DNA of 64,000 bases, from contig OX352761.1 in assembly GCA_947095585.1 (NCBI GenBank), forward strand, positions 90,128,779 to 90,192,778, in the 5' to 3' direction. The notes beneath the pieces were generated by a model. It did no database searches and had not been told where the DNA came from. It saw nothing but the letters and a program-made list of their open reading frames with translations. The position numbers and the translations under genes are program-made. Shown one piece after another: positions 31,569 to 41,323 of this stretch. This stretch comes from Nephrocerus scutellatus. Its lineage: Eukaryota > Arthropoda > Insecta > Diptera > Pipunculidae. The first letter of the stretch is position 1; the number at the start of each line of letters is the position of its first letter.

Positions 31569-32862
31569 CAGGGTGTCCGGCGGGAAGGTATTCTACTTTG
31601 TTTGTTTATAATTTTTGATTAAATGAAAGAGAATTGATCTTATATTGATAAATGTTTTATTTAATGTCGGCAATTATGTATGGAATACAATATCAGATAA
31701 ATGTCCGCCTCTGTTAGCCTCACAAATGCTAATGAGCACATTTTTCATTACATTCTCACACATTTCACGCGGTATTTCATTAATTTCATCACGAATATTT
31801 TGTTTGAGTTGCTCAAGCGTTTCTGGTTTGTTTGCATAAGCCTTGCTTTTCAGATACCCCACAAAAAGAAGTTCGGAGCAGTCAAATCAGGCGACCATGG
31901 AGGCCAATCAACATCACCATTTCTTGAAATAACTTGTTGTGGAAAGAGGTCTCGCAGTAATTCCAATGTAATCTTGGCTGTATGTGATGTGGCACCGTCT
32001 TGTTGATACCACATGTTAATCAAGCCCAAAGCATGCAGTTTTGGCGTTAAAAAGTTTTCAATCATATCACGATATCGCTCCCCATTCACAGTTACCGTTA
32101 CGCCGTTTTCATTTCAAAGAAGGTCCAATGATTCCTCCTGACCAAATTGCACTCCAGACTGTTACTTTTAATGGATGTAAAGGTGACTGATGAATAATTT
32201 GAGGGTTTTCCATTGCCCAGAACCGACTATGTATTCTGTTTATTCACATATCCATTCAAATGAAAATGTGCCTCGTCACTTATTATGATTTTTTCATGAA
32301 AATCGGGGTTGTCATGGGCGAGCTGTAACATCCTATTGGCATATGTACGGCGGCGTAAATGGTCTTGTGGAAGAAGCTCTTGTGTCAACTGAATCTTAAA
32401 TGGAAACAAATGCAAATCCTTGTGCAAAATTGTGGCCAAACTTGTTCTTTGAAGACCAAGATCCTGAGCACGGCGTCAAATTGAGGTTGATGGATTGTTT
32501 TGAACACTTTCTTGAGCAGCAGTAATGTTTTCAGCCGATCTTGCAGTACGTTGTGGCCCATGCTTGGGCCTATCACCTACAGACCCTCTTTCTTCGAAAT
32601 CGTTCACTACACTATAAATAGTGCGTTTTGTTGGCACGTTGTTTCTCCCAAAAATTTCACGTAACTTTCTCATCGCCACAGTAATCGATGATTGATTTTG
32701 ATAAAATGTTTTAACGATTAAAACACGTTGGTTTATCGAATATTTTTCCATAATAAATTTGCCACGTGTCTACTTCACGACTGCCATATATGAACTGTCA
32801 AAACTAATATCTACCAAAATGGCGGCAAAACAAAGTAGTATACCTTCCCGGCGGACACCCTG
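31569..32862 (-). mobile_element. DD41D (rosa-type) mariner, full length with TIRs
   Basis: The TIRs begin CAGGGTGTCCGGCGGGAAGG at 31569, and the inverse of CAGGGTGTCCGCCGGGAAGG ends at 32862. They match over at least 32 bp with two differences. TA duplications flank both ends (31567-31568 and 32863-32864). The element is 1294 bp. It disrupts a Helitron-like sequence. The transposase is on the minus strand and broken. Confidence 0.9.
31674..32751 (-). pseudogene. DD41D mariner transposase
   Basis: From the ATG at 32751: 'MEKYSINQRVLIVKTFYQNQ' and 'VPTKRTIYSVVNDFEERGSV' form the first helix-turn-helix; 'GPQRTARSAENITAAQESV' links to the second. After a frameshift near 32480: 'LHKDLHLFPFKIQLTQELLP', 'HEKIIISDEAHFHLNGYVNK' (first Asp). 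Then a broken stretch (32090-32225) and 'VNGERYRDMIENFLTPKLHA' with 'MWYQQDGATSHTA' (second Asp). 'WPPWSPDLTAPNFFLWG' has Asn where the third catalytic Asp is expected, 41 residues after the second, so the spacing is that of the DD41D rosa family. The C-terminus reads 'NRGGHLSDIVFHT' to the stop at 31674. Inactive by frameshifts and by the D-to-N change. Confidence 0.9.
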
Positions 32863-33211
32863 TATTATCCCGTTTAAAAAAAGGGCATTTCGTGGCGACC
32901 AATTTTGTAACTAAATAACTAAAGTCGACGAAAAAAAGGTCAGGCATCATAATGACTGTGTGCTGTGAGCTGCGCTGCTTTGTGTGGCATCATAATGACT
33001 GTGAGCCATGTGCTGCGCTGTTTGTACGTACTTTAATATATATAAATAAAAATTAATGTCTGTTGTTTTGTAATACGACACTAAAATCAAAAACTAGGCA
33101 GCCGATTAAGCTGAAACTTTCACAGAATATGCCTATTAACACCCCCCCCCTCCTGTGCTAGTGATGACAAGGCGGTGATGTGGGGGTGGTGGAGCACCCG
33201 GTAAAAGCTAG

Positions 33212-33480
33212 TTTCTCAGCTCGCCATATGAATAGTTGTAATTCAGTCTAAACACTAGATTAAGAGTTATTGCCGACAAAACTGGCCCTAGAATAAATAG
33301 TAAAATCTCAAAATTACGCCATCCCATGCCGAGCGCCGAACAATTGTTTTTGTTGGGGTTGCCCTGAAATACTGACCCTTACCACTGGTGGGGGGAATCG
33401 GTATTCAAAGCAGCTTCGTGTTTGTGATTTAAACTATTGACCCTTACCTTGGGTAGGGGGAATCAGTAGTTCATTCAGAT
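33212..33480. other. Spacer with a two-copy tandem repeat
   Basis: A ~65-bp unit with 'tgacccttacc' and 'tggggggaatcNgta' occurs at about 33375 and 33435. Nothing else is recognised. Confidence 0.5.
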
Positions 33481-33806
33481 ATTTTATTTATTTAAGTAAT
33501 ATACAATTTGGCTTAAAACTAAACTTATAACTATTATTAATAAGTGTCGGCTCAACAATAGGGGCCCGACGTATTTACATTGTCTTTTTTCGAATTGCTT
33601 ATTATTAAACAATATTATTTACTACTTAATCAATTACATGTTTATATTTAAGGTAATTAAATTTTAAACGATAAATTTTAAAATAAAATAAAAATGAAAA
33701 GAAATATTAAAGGGGGTATAAACAGGGCGATCTTCAGCCTCTGTAGTGTTAATTGCTGGACTTCTCGTAGAAGGAGGCGTCTTGATTATTTAGGATGTCG
33801 TTGTAT

Positions 33807-34449
33807 CTAGCATCTGTGAATCCTCTTATGTTTATATAGCGGTGGCTTGGCTCGATTTCCTCGATTCTCAGTCCTTGCATCTCTGGACTCAGTTGCCAGA
33901 AAGAAATCCAGAGTAGATGGTGTCCGAGGGTACGTCTTCCGGGGCTGAGAAACTACAGCCATGGTATGCTGATGAGGATTTGAATCCAGCCAATCTGCAA
34001 TAGCCTTTCCTTGACTGTTGCACACTTCATCTTGCCATCGGGTGTGTCTAGCGTTAAAGTCCACTCCAACCACACAGTATGTGTGCCTAGAGGAGATGCC
34101 GCAGACAGTTTGGAGATCCCGTTGGATCTTCCCTCGTTGTGTTGCAGTGCTTGTACACCGATATCACCAGCAAAGTCTCAACCTCGTTGACTTTGATGCT
34201 GACAGCTCTTGCTTCCATGCTACGCAACCCACTGATTTGCACCTTCTCGCCTGCCATAGTGTCCTTGATAAGGACCGCCGTCCCAGAGCGTCCACTGCTT
34301 TTGTCGACCCTGTGGATATTGTATCCGTCTGGACTGAACGGGTTTCTCCCTGTGAGGTTTGTTTCCTGTAAAAGAAGAATGTCAGGTTTATTAGTTTTAA
34401 TAAATAATTTAAGTGTGATACGCCTTGCTAAAGAATAAATGGAGTTCAC
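33807..34449 (-). pseudogene. Non-LTR element D endonuclease
   Basis: The open frame 34087-34449 has 'MNSIYSLARRITLKLFIKTN', 'KPDILLLQETNLTGRN' (the Glu motif), 'GYNIHRVDKSSGRSGTAVLI' and 'LLVISVYKHCN'. A frame change leads to 33807-34073 with 'VGVDFNARHTRWQD' (usually GGDFNA) and 'TPSTLDFFLATES'. It is the N-terminal endonuclease of ORF2. The SDH motif and the RT are absent. The ATG at 34449 almost touches the end of ORF1, as is common for ORF1-ORF2 junctions. Confidence 0.8.
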
Positions 34450-35959
34450 ATTATATGAGAATATACTTCACAAATAAGTCGACCCAAAACGGTTGTTTTG
34501 GACCTGTCATCAAGGCTGCTATAATTAGCAGGCACGACTTTTCTTGCCTTCAGCAAAATTGTGAAAAGGTCTGCTCCGAATAACTTTTCAGTGTCGTCAA
34601 ATATGTTAGTTTTTTCAGTAGATGGAGCCGTTTTTAAAGATTGCTTCTTGCATTGTTTACTGCGTTCTTGGATGGTTGGTGGTGGTTTGTTGCTAGTTGC
34701 TGGCTTGCTAGCATTATCCATAGCAGCTTTAGTAGCAAAGCTAACTCCTTTTACTATCGCTTTAGCAGCAGATTTCTGGGCGAACTTATGCTGCTCAATC
34801 TTCTTTTGGGCGGTTTTTACTTTTTCCGCCATTTTTTCTTTATATTTAGGACATCCGCGATAGTTTGCAGGATGTCCAGTTTTTTGACAATTTGTGCAGA
34901 AAACGTTGTCGTCTTTATTGTTGTCAGCGTTTCTCGGGCATTGTCCAGGTAAGTGCTCGTCCTTGCACTTAACACATCTATATTTCATACCGCAATTGCT
35001 TGCGACATGTCCAAACTTTTGGCAATTTTTGCATTGGTTACCCTGCTGGTTTTAGCTTTTCCCAATGCACCAGCTGGTTCATAAGGAGGGTTTTTGAGCG
35101 CAGTTCTTCTCAAGTTCTATAATGAAATGGTTAAATTTTTTGTCGTTCCTCTGAGATTTGAAGGGTTTGACCTCCACTATAGGGATACCCTCTGCCGTTA
35201 ACAATTCCTTGACATCCTCAGTGTCAAAGGAGTGGTGAATACCTTTAAGGACCAACAATTATTTCCTATCCTCCTTAGCGGTATAGGTGTTGAATTCAGT
35301 CTTTCCCTACTGTAGGAAAGACCGAATTCGCTGGTGACCGTCTTTGTTCATGGCCATAACGACCGACTTGCTGCTATTGATGTTGCGGAATCTGCAACTA
35401 ATATTACCACTCTTCGTGAACTTTGAGAGTTCAGCGACGTTCAGTCTGAAGCAGACAATTGGTGGCATAGCAAATGGTTTTGTTGTTGTTGGTCCATTAT
35501 TCTGTGCGGTTATGTTTCCTGAAGCGGTTGGTTGTGATGACTGCACCGTTTTACGTTGCACCTCTTTTGGTTTTGTTGTTTTCTCCACAACAATTGGTTT
35601 AGGCGCAATCCTGACATCATTAGCTACTGAAGGCGGAGATGAAGTTGGTGGTGATGAAGTTCTGGAACTTGCAGACAATCTTCTTCTTTTTGCCTTTACT
35701 GGCATGGTTTCGGGAGATGAACGATCCTTGCGACTATCTTCGTCGCTAAAAGTATCTTCTCCGCCGCTGCTTTATTCGGACGCTTCATTAGTCGATTCCT
35801 CGACAACGCTCATGGTTTCCTCTTCTGAAGTCACTGAATCGCACAGCTGGTTCACTTCATCCAGCCTTTGGTATAACGACCACCATGGTTGTTTACTTGT
35901 TCCTTAATTAAGGACAAGACCTCGTCGACTTTTTCCTTCCTTTTCTGTTTTTTACCCAT
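34446..35959 (-). pseudogene. Non-LTR element D ORF1 (gag-like, three zinc knuckles)
   Basis: The likely start at 35959 gives 'MGKKQKRKEKVDEVLSLIKE', which stops after about 35 codons. A second open stretch at 35307-35705 is rich in Ser/Thr/Pro ('SASSRTSSPPTSSPPS') and then has 'CFRLNVAELSKF'. The C-terminal part carries three knuckles in a row: 'QCKNCQKFGHVASNC', 'CVKCKDEHLPGQC' and 'CTNCQKTGHPANYRGC', followed by a Lys-rich and basic tail to 34446. The knuckles bind element RNA. The layout (disordered N-terminus, RNA-binding fold, knuckles) is that of Jockey/I-group ORF1. Frameshifts occur near 35800, 35300 and 35040. Confidence 0.8.
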
Positions 35960-36104
35960 TTTAAAGGGCTGAGAAATGAAAAACTTTTCTGAAAATATAT
36001 TCTTAAGAACTGGAAAAAAATATTTCTGAAATTAAAAAAATAATTAATGAAATAATAAATAAAAAATAAAAAAATAGCAGGTAGCGAAATGCTCGCTTTT
36101 GGTT

Positions 36105-36626
36105 TTGGTTTTTTTTTTAATCGGTAGCAGGTAGCTAGACGATATGATGCGTGATCTGCGTGTGCTCGTGTTGAGCGCTCGATGATGACTGTATGATTGA
36201 AGTGTACAATTTTATTTAAATTCCTCTTATTTATACTAAAATCTAAAACTGAATATAGATATAAATCTCTATGTGGGATATAGCGCTTGTATATTACATT
36301 GGTGTGATTGGTGATAAGACGATGCGCATATCATACGTCTTATCGCTATGGTTTTTGTATTTTACATTTTGGTGATAAGACCATACGCATAACATAAATC
36401 ATGTATGGTATTTGCTTATCACTTATCTGGTTTGGTGTTTCTTCTATCCTAGAGGTTGATGAAGATTATTACACTCTCATGCAGTGTAATGCGTTGTATG
36501 CTGATAACGTTGCGTGGGAAATGCTGGTGTACGCAACTTAAGTATGTGCAGCGTTGTATGCTGATAACGTCGCGTGGGAAATGATGATGTACGTGATACG
36601 TAATTTAGGCATGTGCGGACGGCACA
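36105..36626 (-). repeat. 3' LTR of BEL element E
   Basis: It begins TGTGCCGTCCGCACATGCC at 36626 (minus strand), right after the polypurine tract. It holds a ~62-bp tandem duplication ('gcgttgtatgctgataacg' at about 36490 and 36551) and two 'cttatcacc' repeats. A TATA-like sequence TATAAATAAGAGG at about 36224-36236 could start transcription. The inner end is not fixed because the 5' LTR is truncated. Confidence 0.7.
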
Positions 36627-37330
36627 TTCCCCCCCCCCCCCCCCCGAAATCTGATTCCTGCCATTGTTTCCGTTTTGGTGGCGGCACTGGTTGGAGCTCG
36701 ATGTCCGAAGGTGATGTAGTTTTGGGTTTTCGGCATTTCCAAGCAGACGTGACGTGAATGTCAAGGCTGCAATGATGAGTATAGCTAGAGCTGTGCTGAC
36801 ATGTGTAACCGGATGTCCCTTGAATGACTTCCATACCGTGATTTCCTGTTCGTCCTTTAGATTACCGATTGCCTTACTCTCCAACGATTCTTGGAGGCTC
36901 AGGGCCTTCGTCAGTGGAGTCCTTTAGGGTGGGGTAAAGCAACGGCATATTAACGTTATGAAAGTGTGATTGGACAACGTGAAATTGCCCAAACACTTCG
37001 GGCTTGATTATATTTTGTGATGTCTCGATGTGACAGTCTTCGGTCAATTTTAATATTCCAGTTTCGTTGGGAGTTATCTCTCTGCGGACTCCCTCGCAAT
37101 ATGCGGCGACTTCCGTCGGCATAGGTGCGATAAACATCCAAGTATTTCTCATGAAAAGCTGCTTCCATAGTAGACTCGTTATCCTAATATTTCTAGTAGG
37201 GCACCGCGTTTTGTTGTACCTTTGAAATAGCTTTTTTATTATGCAACTGGAGTCGTCAGTGATTCTTCTGAGTGTTGAGGGTATGCAAACCCATGTTGTT
37301 GAGTTTTTAGTGTGACTGCACGAGTTTAAT
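36477..37330 (-). pseudogene. Envelope-like segment of BEL element E
   Basis: The frame 36874-37389 includes 'EVAAYCEGVRREITPNETGI' and 'LKLTEDCHIETSQNII', with spaced Cys residues as in the envelope-like third ORF of roo-type BEL elements. After a frame change near 36880 there is 'HVSTALAILIIAALTF', a likely membrane anchor, and a basic/Asn-rich tail ending at the polypurine tract. The position between pol and the 3' LTR fits. Only the C-terminal part remains; no signal peptide or fusion region is seen. The envelope assignment is an inference from position, cysteines and the hydrophobic segment. Confidence 0.6.
36627..36645 (-). promoter_or_regulatory. Polypurine tract of BEL element E
   Basis: Seventeen G followed by AA on the minus strand lie immediately before the TGTG start of the 3' LTR. 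This is the expected place and base content of the plus-strand DNA primer. The homopolymer length is unusual and may have expanded. Confidence 0.7.
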
Positions 37331-37389
37331 TTTTGGTATCCAGTGAATGCCAAATGTTTTAATCGATTCTTCAAAGTCCAATGATTCAA

Positions 37390-38632
37390 CTTCGTTTTCT
37401 GAAATAGTTGTTTTCAGCTCATGTTGATTGCTACTCCATTTTCTTAGATGCATCCCACCGGCTTGCAATAGATCTTGTAGTTAACGTTGTACCAATTTTG
37501 CTTCTCGAAGTGAATCTGCTCCTGCCAATACATCATCTACATAAAAATCGTTAGCTAGTATTTTTGATGCTGTAGGGTACTTGGTTCTTTCATCGTTCGC
37601 CAATTGATGCAGTACTCTAATTGCTAAGTAAGAAGCGCATGCTGTACTGTCGCGTTTCCACACTGCATGATGTGGAAGATAGCAGTCATCATGTTCATTA
37701 GTAGGACTTGATCTCAAGTTCATATGGCCTAAATTTATGTATTCCTTCATGAAATGTTTGTATTCGGCTTCTAGTTTGGTATCGCGTGCAAATCTGGCTT
37801 CCAATGCCTTGAATCTAGCTAAAGCAGCACCCTTGTTTTTGCCGAGACTTGGTGCTCCTGACTTAAAAGGAAGACGAACTGTATATCTTCCTTCCTTGTC
37901 CCTTGTTGTATTCTCTTTGAAGAATGCGTCGTGCTCCTCCGTTACCTTTAGCTCGCTGTGGCTCTTAACATCTTCTATTTCCCAGAACTTTGTTAACTCT
38001 TCCGTTAAGCTCGTAGTGGCGATGAGGCCGGTTATAATATGCTTGTTGCCTTTATTTTTGGTTGGAGATCCGGAAAGGATCCATCCAAATTGTGTTTGTT
38101 GTGCGACTACAGATGACGTCTGTTCCTTGATAATTCCATTGAGAATTATTTCTCCGAATACTTCAGCTCCTAATATGATGTTTATTTGTCCAGGTTTGTT
38201 GTATTGCGGATCTACCAAGACTACCTTATTTACGAGTTCCAATTTGTACCTCAGATCATATTCGGGTAGATATCTTGTCAACGTTTTCATTATTAACGCT
38301 TCTACGTGTAGAGAATAGCTTGAATCGAACCTTGGATTTAAGTGAAGAGTTGTTTTGTGTTTGATCCTTCCGGCTTCACATCCTCCGATTCCGATGACGG
38401 TTACGTTTGATGCTTCTTTTTTGGCTCGAATTCTTTGAACTGCTGCTTCGGCGATGAATGATGCTTGAGAACCTTGATCAATTAATGCTCTTAGCATTAA
38501 TCCGTTGCCCAGGACGCATGCCGTTGCTAGAAGAACCTCGTGCTCGTTTGTTCTTTTGACAGTTAGCGATTGAACCTTGTGCTGATTGTGGTTGGTAGTG
38601 GGTGCAACCTTTTCAGCAAAAAACTCGTGCAA
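37390..38632 (-). pseudogene. BEL element E protease and truncated RT
   Basis: A long open frame (383 residues, 37481-38632) starts with the aspartic protease: 'LRALIDQGSQASFIAEAAVQ' (the D-Q-G-S active site typical of BEL), 'VIGIGG', and 'INIILGAEVFGEIILNG' with 'QTQFGWILSG' (the second half). The linker has 'LTKFWEIEDV' and 'YTVRLPFKS', which mark the entry to RT, then 'EYINLGHMNL' and 'DDCYLPHHAVWKRDS'. An in-frame deletion removes the middle palm and joins to 'ACASYLAIRVLHQLA' and the active site 'NDFYVDDVLAGADS' (YVDD). Past the stop, 37390-37480 continues 'LLQAGGMHLRKWSSNQHEL'. RNase H and integrase are absent. The clean reading frame suggests a fairly recent copy. Confidence 0.9.
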
Positions 38633-38970
38633 TAATGTGTTGTGCTTTCCGTTGCACGTCTTGCATCTTGTTTTGCTAGGTCATTGCATTGGCTGGTGTT
38701 TTGTGCTTAAACAGTTTATGCAACTTTTCTTGGAGTTTAATTTTTGTACTTTTAGTTCAGGTGACATGTTTCTGAACTCCTGGCAATGATAGATGGGATG
38801 GATACCATTGCATATTGAACAGCTGTTCTGTGTAACTGTATAACAATTTTTTACACTCTTCGGTCTAATGCTTGTTGTGTTCCCACGGTGTGGCATTGGT
38901 TAATTCCTGGATTCTAAAACATTGTCGTTTTATTTCCAAGTTTTGTGGTATCTCTGTAGGAAGATTGAAG
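38590..38970 (-). pseudogene. BEL element E gag zinc-finger region
   Basis: Reading down: 'CSICNGIHPIYHCQEFRNMS' (a C-X2-C-X4-H-X4-C-like knuckle of BEL gag) and 'CINCLSTKHQP', the start of the second knuckle (38690-38860). Upstream (38865-39143) 'FNLPTEIPQNLEIKRQCFRI' may be more gag. The protease follows after a frame change near 38640. Gag coats element RNA. The N-terminal gag domains are missing. Confidence 0.75.
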
Positions 38971-39049
38971 TCTTCTGCAGAAAACCTTGTTTTTTTTATT
39001 CTTATATGTTGCTTGTGGCTTGACACTTTTGATAATGTGCCACACGCTT

Positions 39050-39186
39050 TTATAGCCGTGCCGAACGCCTTGCTTGATTTGTCATTGCTTTTCTTGGTTT
39101 GACACTGTTTAAGGCGAGCCAAACGCTTTGCTTGATTTGACACTGTTTTAGCCGTGCCAAACGCTTTGCTTGATATTCTTCCTTGG
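39050..39186. repeat. Short tandem repeats in the BEL leader
   Basis: Three degenerate copies of a ~42-bp unit with 'acgctttgcttgatttgaca' and 'ctgtttNNgNcg' lie between the 5' LTR remnant and gag. They read as repeated 'QAKRLARLKQCQ'-like phrases in two frames, which may be accidental. Confidence 0.7.
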
Positions 39187-39187
39187 A

Positions 39188-39267
39188 AGAATGTGCAGCG
39201 TTGTATAACGTCGCGTGGGAAATTATGATGTACGTGATACGTAATTTAGGCATGTGCGGACTGCACA
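39188..39267 (-). repeat. 5' LTR remnant of BEL element E
   Basis: This segment, starting TGTGCAGTCCGCACATGCC at 39267 on the minus strand, matches the first ~80 bp of the 3' LTR with few differences, including a 5-bp gap in the 'tgctgataac' part. The rest of the LTR and the primer-binding site are not seen; the leader repeats follow immediately. Confidence 0.75.
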
Positions 39268-39740
39268 GTTTTAAAATGAGTCCCATCAAATTTTTCCTGG
39301 TAGAAGTCGAGAAAAACGAGTAAACAAACACACGCACACTGAAAACAATTTCTTTGCCCTGATTTGCTTCGTCCATCGTGCTCGCAACTCTGTTTCAACT
39401 TACTTTAGGTCGTTTTTAACCAACTTTGACACGTACTACGGAGCTGAAATTTTGTGAGCCGCTCAGTCTAATAAACGATTTCTAAGATAACTTCTTAAGT
39501 CAACTTCGACACGTTTTAGAGGGTTGTAATTTTATGCGCAGCTTAACATTTCAAAGCACCCGCGTTTGACGCGTATCGCGTGTAAAGGTTTAGTTGTTTT
39601 AGATTCTTTTAACCAACTTTCAAGCGTTCTAGAGAGCACGTATATATATACAGTTGTAGTGGGTTGGTGTGATAATCTGAGGAAAACCACACCTGAGCAC
39701 TCAGACCGTCAGTCCATTGTACTTGTTCCCAATGAGTTTA
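39268..39740. other. Spacer with two degenerate direct repeats
   Basis: Phrases 'aaccaactttgacacgt' (39419) and 'aagtcaacttcgacacgt' (39497) begin two related ~80-bp stretches with 'ctgaaattttgtgagccgct' and 'ttgtaattttatgcgcagct'. The function is unknown. Confidence 0.45.
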
Positions 39741-39743
39741 ATA

Positions 39744-40740
39744 TTCAAATCTTTTCGCTACTTTAAGATAGCGAAGGACTTGATCTAGTTTCAACGACCA
39801 AAGTTCTTCGATCGTTTTTATATCCTTTCCAAAAATGTCCATCAGTAGCCTGCAGAAAGCAGGACAGCTACAAAGGAAATGTGTAGTTGTTTCTTCTTCC
39901 TCCAGGCAAGACTTACATATTGGATCCAATATAAGTCCCAACTTGAACATATGACTTCTAGTCGGGTAATGTTCAGTAAGTAAACCGATCATGCTCCGAC
40001 AGTTTCTTCTGAATATTCCCAAAATGAACTTAGCGGTGTTTTTGTTCGGCCTATCCACAAAGTGCTTGGTAGTTCTACATGTATTTATGGAGTTCCAAGT
40101 GTTCCTGTTAGAATTCTCATTTAAGAACCATCCTGCACCATAAGAAATGCTACAGTTTTGTCCACAGGCTTATAAAGCCAGACCTTATTCTTGCGAAGTC
40201 AACATATAGCTTTTACCGCTTCCATCTGAATAACTATATTCCGAGTTGGCAGATTTAGCAGTGTATTGAGAGCATCTGCCGATGTAGAGGACGTTGCGCC
40301 CGTTATTCCCAGGCAGACATTCCATTGCATATGTATAGTGTCTTCTTAGCCATATTCAGACAAGTTATTGGCCACCAAACTACTGCCGCTTAGGTGAGAA
40401 TGGGTCTGATTATCGTTAAGTACAATCAGTGTACCATTTTCGGACTCAGCTCCCATGATTTACCAAATGCTCTTTTACATTGAATAAAGGTAGACTGAGG
40501 TTTCGATATTCTCGATTCCAGGTGAATCTTCCACACCATTTTGCAATTTAGAATTACTTCTAGATATTTGACTTTTGTGAAGATTGGCAAAGTGAATCCT
40601 TTTAGTACAGGAGGAATAAGGCAATCGAACTTACGCTTACGAGTAAATAAAACTGCAGTAGTTTTACTCGGATTTACCTTTAGTCCATTTCTGCTACACC
40701 AATTATCCCACCGATTCAGAGCAGTCTGTATATTTATACA
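39744..40740 (-). pseudogene. LOA-like RT thumb, RNase H and zinc-like C-terminus
   Basis: Near 40680-40740 'WCSRNGLKVNPSKTTAVLFT' and 'KVKYLEVILNCKMVW' (usually KYLGVILD) represent the end of the RT. Around 40200-40450 a degraded RNase H stretch is followed by the frame 39738-40058: 'MIGLLTEHYPTRSHMFKLGL', 'DPICKSCLEEEETTTHFLC' and 'CPAF', a Cys/His cluster typical of the last domain in RNase H-bearing non-LTR elements. Many stops are present. Confidence 0.75.
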
Positions 40741-40869
40741 GGCGGCCCTGGGGAAGAACTAATAGGCGTGTTGATTCACCTTTAAGGGATTTCTTTTGAG
40801 TACATTCGACCTAATATACATCTCAACCAAGCGTTCAAGACATCCATCTGATTTCTTCCATCTGGAGCC

Positions 40870-41300
40870 AAGTTAACACTATTAGTATCCTTTAGCACTC
40901 TAATTCCTGCGAAGTGAGTGTGGAGTAAAATGTCATTGACCTCCTGCATAGAGTTAGAGAAAGTGCCATCAGATTTCCTGAGTGAGTTGAGTTTGGCTCT
41001 GTTGTCTTTCTGAAAGATTTTGCAGAGCCTTGCTGTTTCTCTTAGCTCATTTATTTAGGAGCAGAAGTTCCTACAGAACTCGTGCTTAGCCTTCTTAAAT
41101 TTTGCTTTATATTCCTTCTGTTTACTCCTATAAGTCTCCCAGTAGTTTTCAAGATCTGTTTTTAAGGCTCTATTTAGAAGCTTCCGTGAGACCTTGCGAA
41201 GTTTTTTAAGTTCACTGTTCCACCAGGGACATTCCATTAAGAATTTACACACTCTTTGTGCTCTTTCGTCAATTTCAACTTCGTTTGTGAGCTTCCTTTT
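40870..41300 (-). pseudogene. LOA-like EN-RT linker
   Basis: The frame at 41055-41252 reads 'CPWWNSELKKLRKVSRKLLN' and 'SKQKEYKAKFKKAKHEF', very close in style to 'VPWWNDQLAKLRRKVRRLFN' in the element at 56900. It is the segment that precedes the RT in LOA/I-group elements. Confidence 0.8.
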
Positions 41301-41323
41301 GCGCCTCTAAAGACTAGTTTTAA

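Larger units (their letters stand above)
31425..33211 (+). mobile_element. Helitron-like non-autonomous element with nested mariner
   Basis: The left end 'tctatactatctatacttct' and then 'tcgaaactactggaccgatt' with 'tctttcaccaatat' is a common Helitron 5' region in insects. A mariner (31569-32862) sits in it. After the mariner the sequence resumes 'ttatcccgttt'. At the right end, a stem GGGTG/CACCC (33184-33188, 33195-33199) with a 6-nt loop is followed 8 bp later by CTAG at 33208-33211, a Helitron 3' signature. A second Helitron-like start at about 33038 ('tatataaataaaaattaatg') suggests that two elements may be merged here. No Rep/helicase is present. Confidence 0.6.
33484..35959 (-). mobile_element. 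Non-LTR retrotransposon D, RT deleted
   Basis: On the minus strand ORF1 (34446-35959) and the endonuclease part of ORF2 (33807-34449) are followed directly by a non-coding AT-rich stretch to about 33484 that looks like a 3' untranslated region. The RT is lost, probably by internal deletion. The upstream region 35960-36100 may be its 5' UTR. Confidence 0.65.
36105..39267 (-). mobile_element. BEL/Pao LTR retrotransposon E with LTRs
   Basis: On the minus strand: a 5' LTR remnant (39188-39267), a tandem-repeat leader, gag, protease and partial RT, an envelope-like segment, a polypurine tract of 17 G plus AA (36627-36645), and a 3' LTR (start TGTGCCG at 36626, end uncertain near 36105). The two LTR starts agree over about 80 bp (TGTGCNGTCCGCACATGCC). 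RNase H, integrase and most RT are gone, so it is a deletion derivative. It belongs to a different family from the BEL relic at 5.3-7.8 kb. Confidence 0.8.

Noticed and set aside
35344..35907. 187-codon plus-strand open frame with hydrophobic composition
   Set aside because: It is antisense to the Ser/Pro-rich ORF1 of element D; the hydrophobic look comes from reading that composition backwards.
36477..37330. Envelope-like segment as evidence of an infectious retrovirus
   Set aside because: Only a broken C-terminal part remains in a defective BEL element; nothing suggests infectivity.
37737..38318. 193-codon plus-strand open frame
   Set aside because: It lies entirely opposite the BEL protease/RT frame and shows no motif; a mirror frame.
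37481..38632. 383-codon open frame as a host protease gene
   Set aside because: The D-Q-G-S protease, YPHH-like and YVDD blocks and flanking LTRs identify a BEL/Pao polyprotein.
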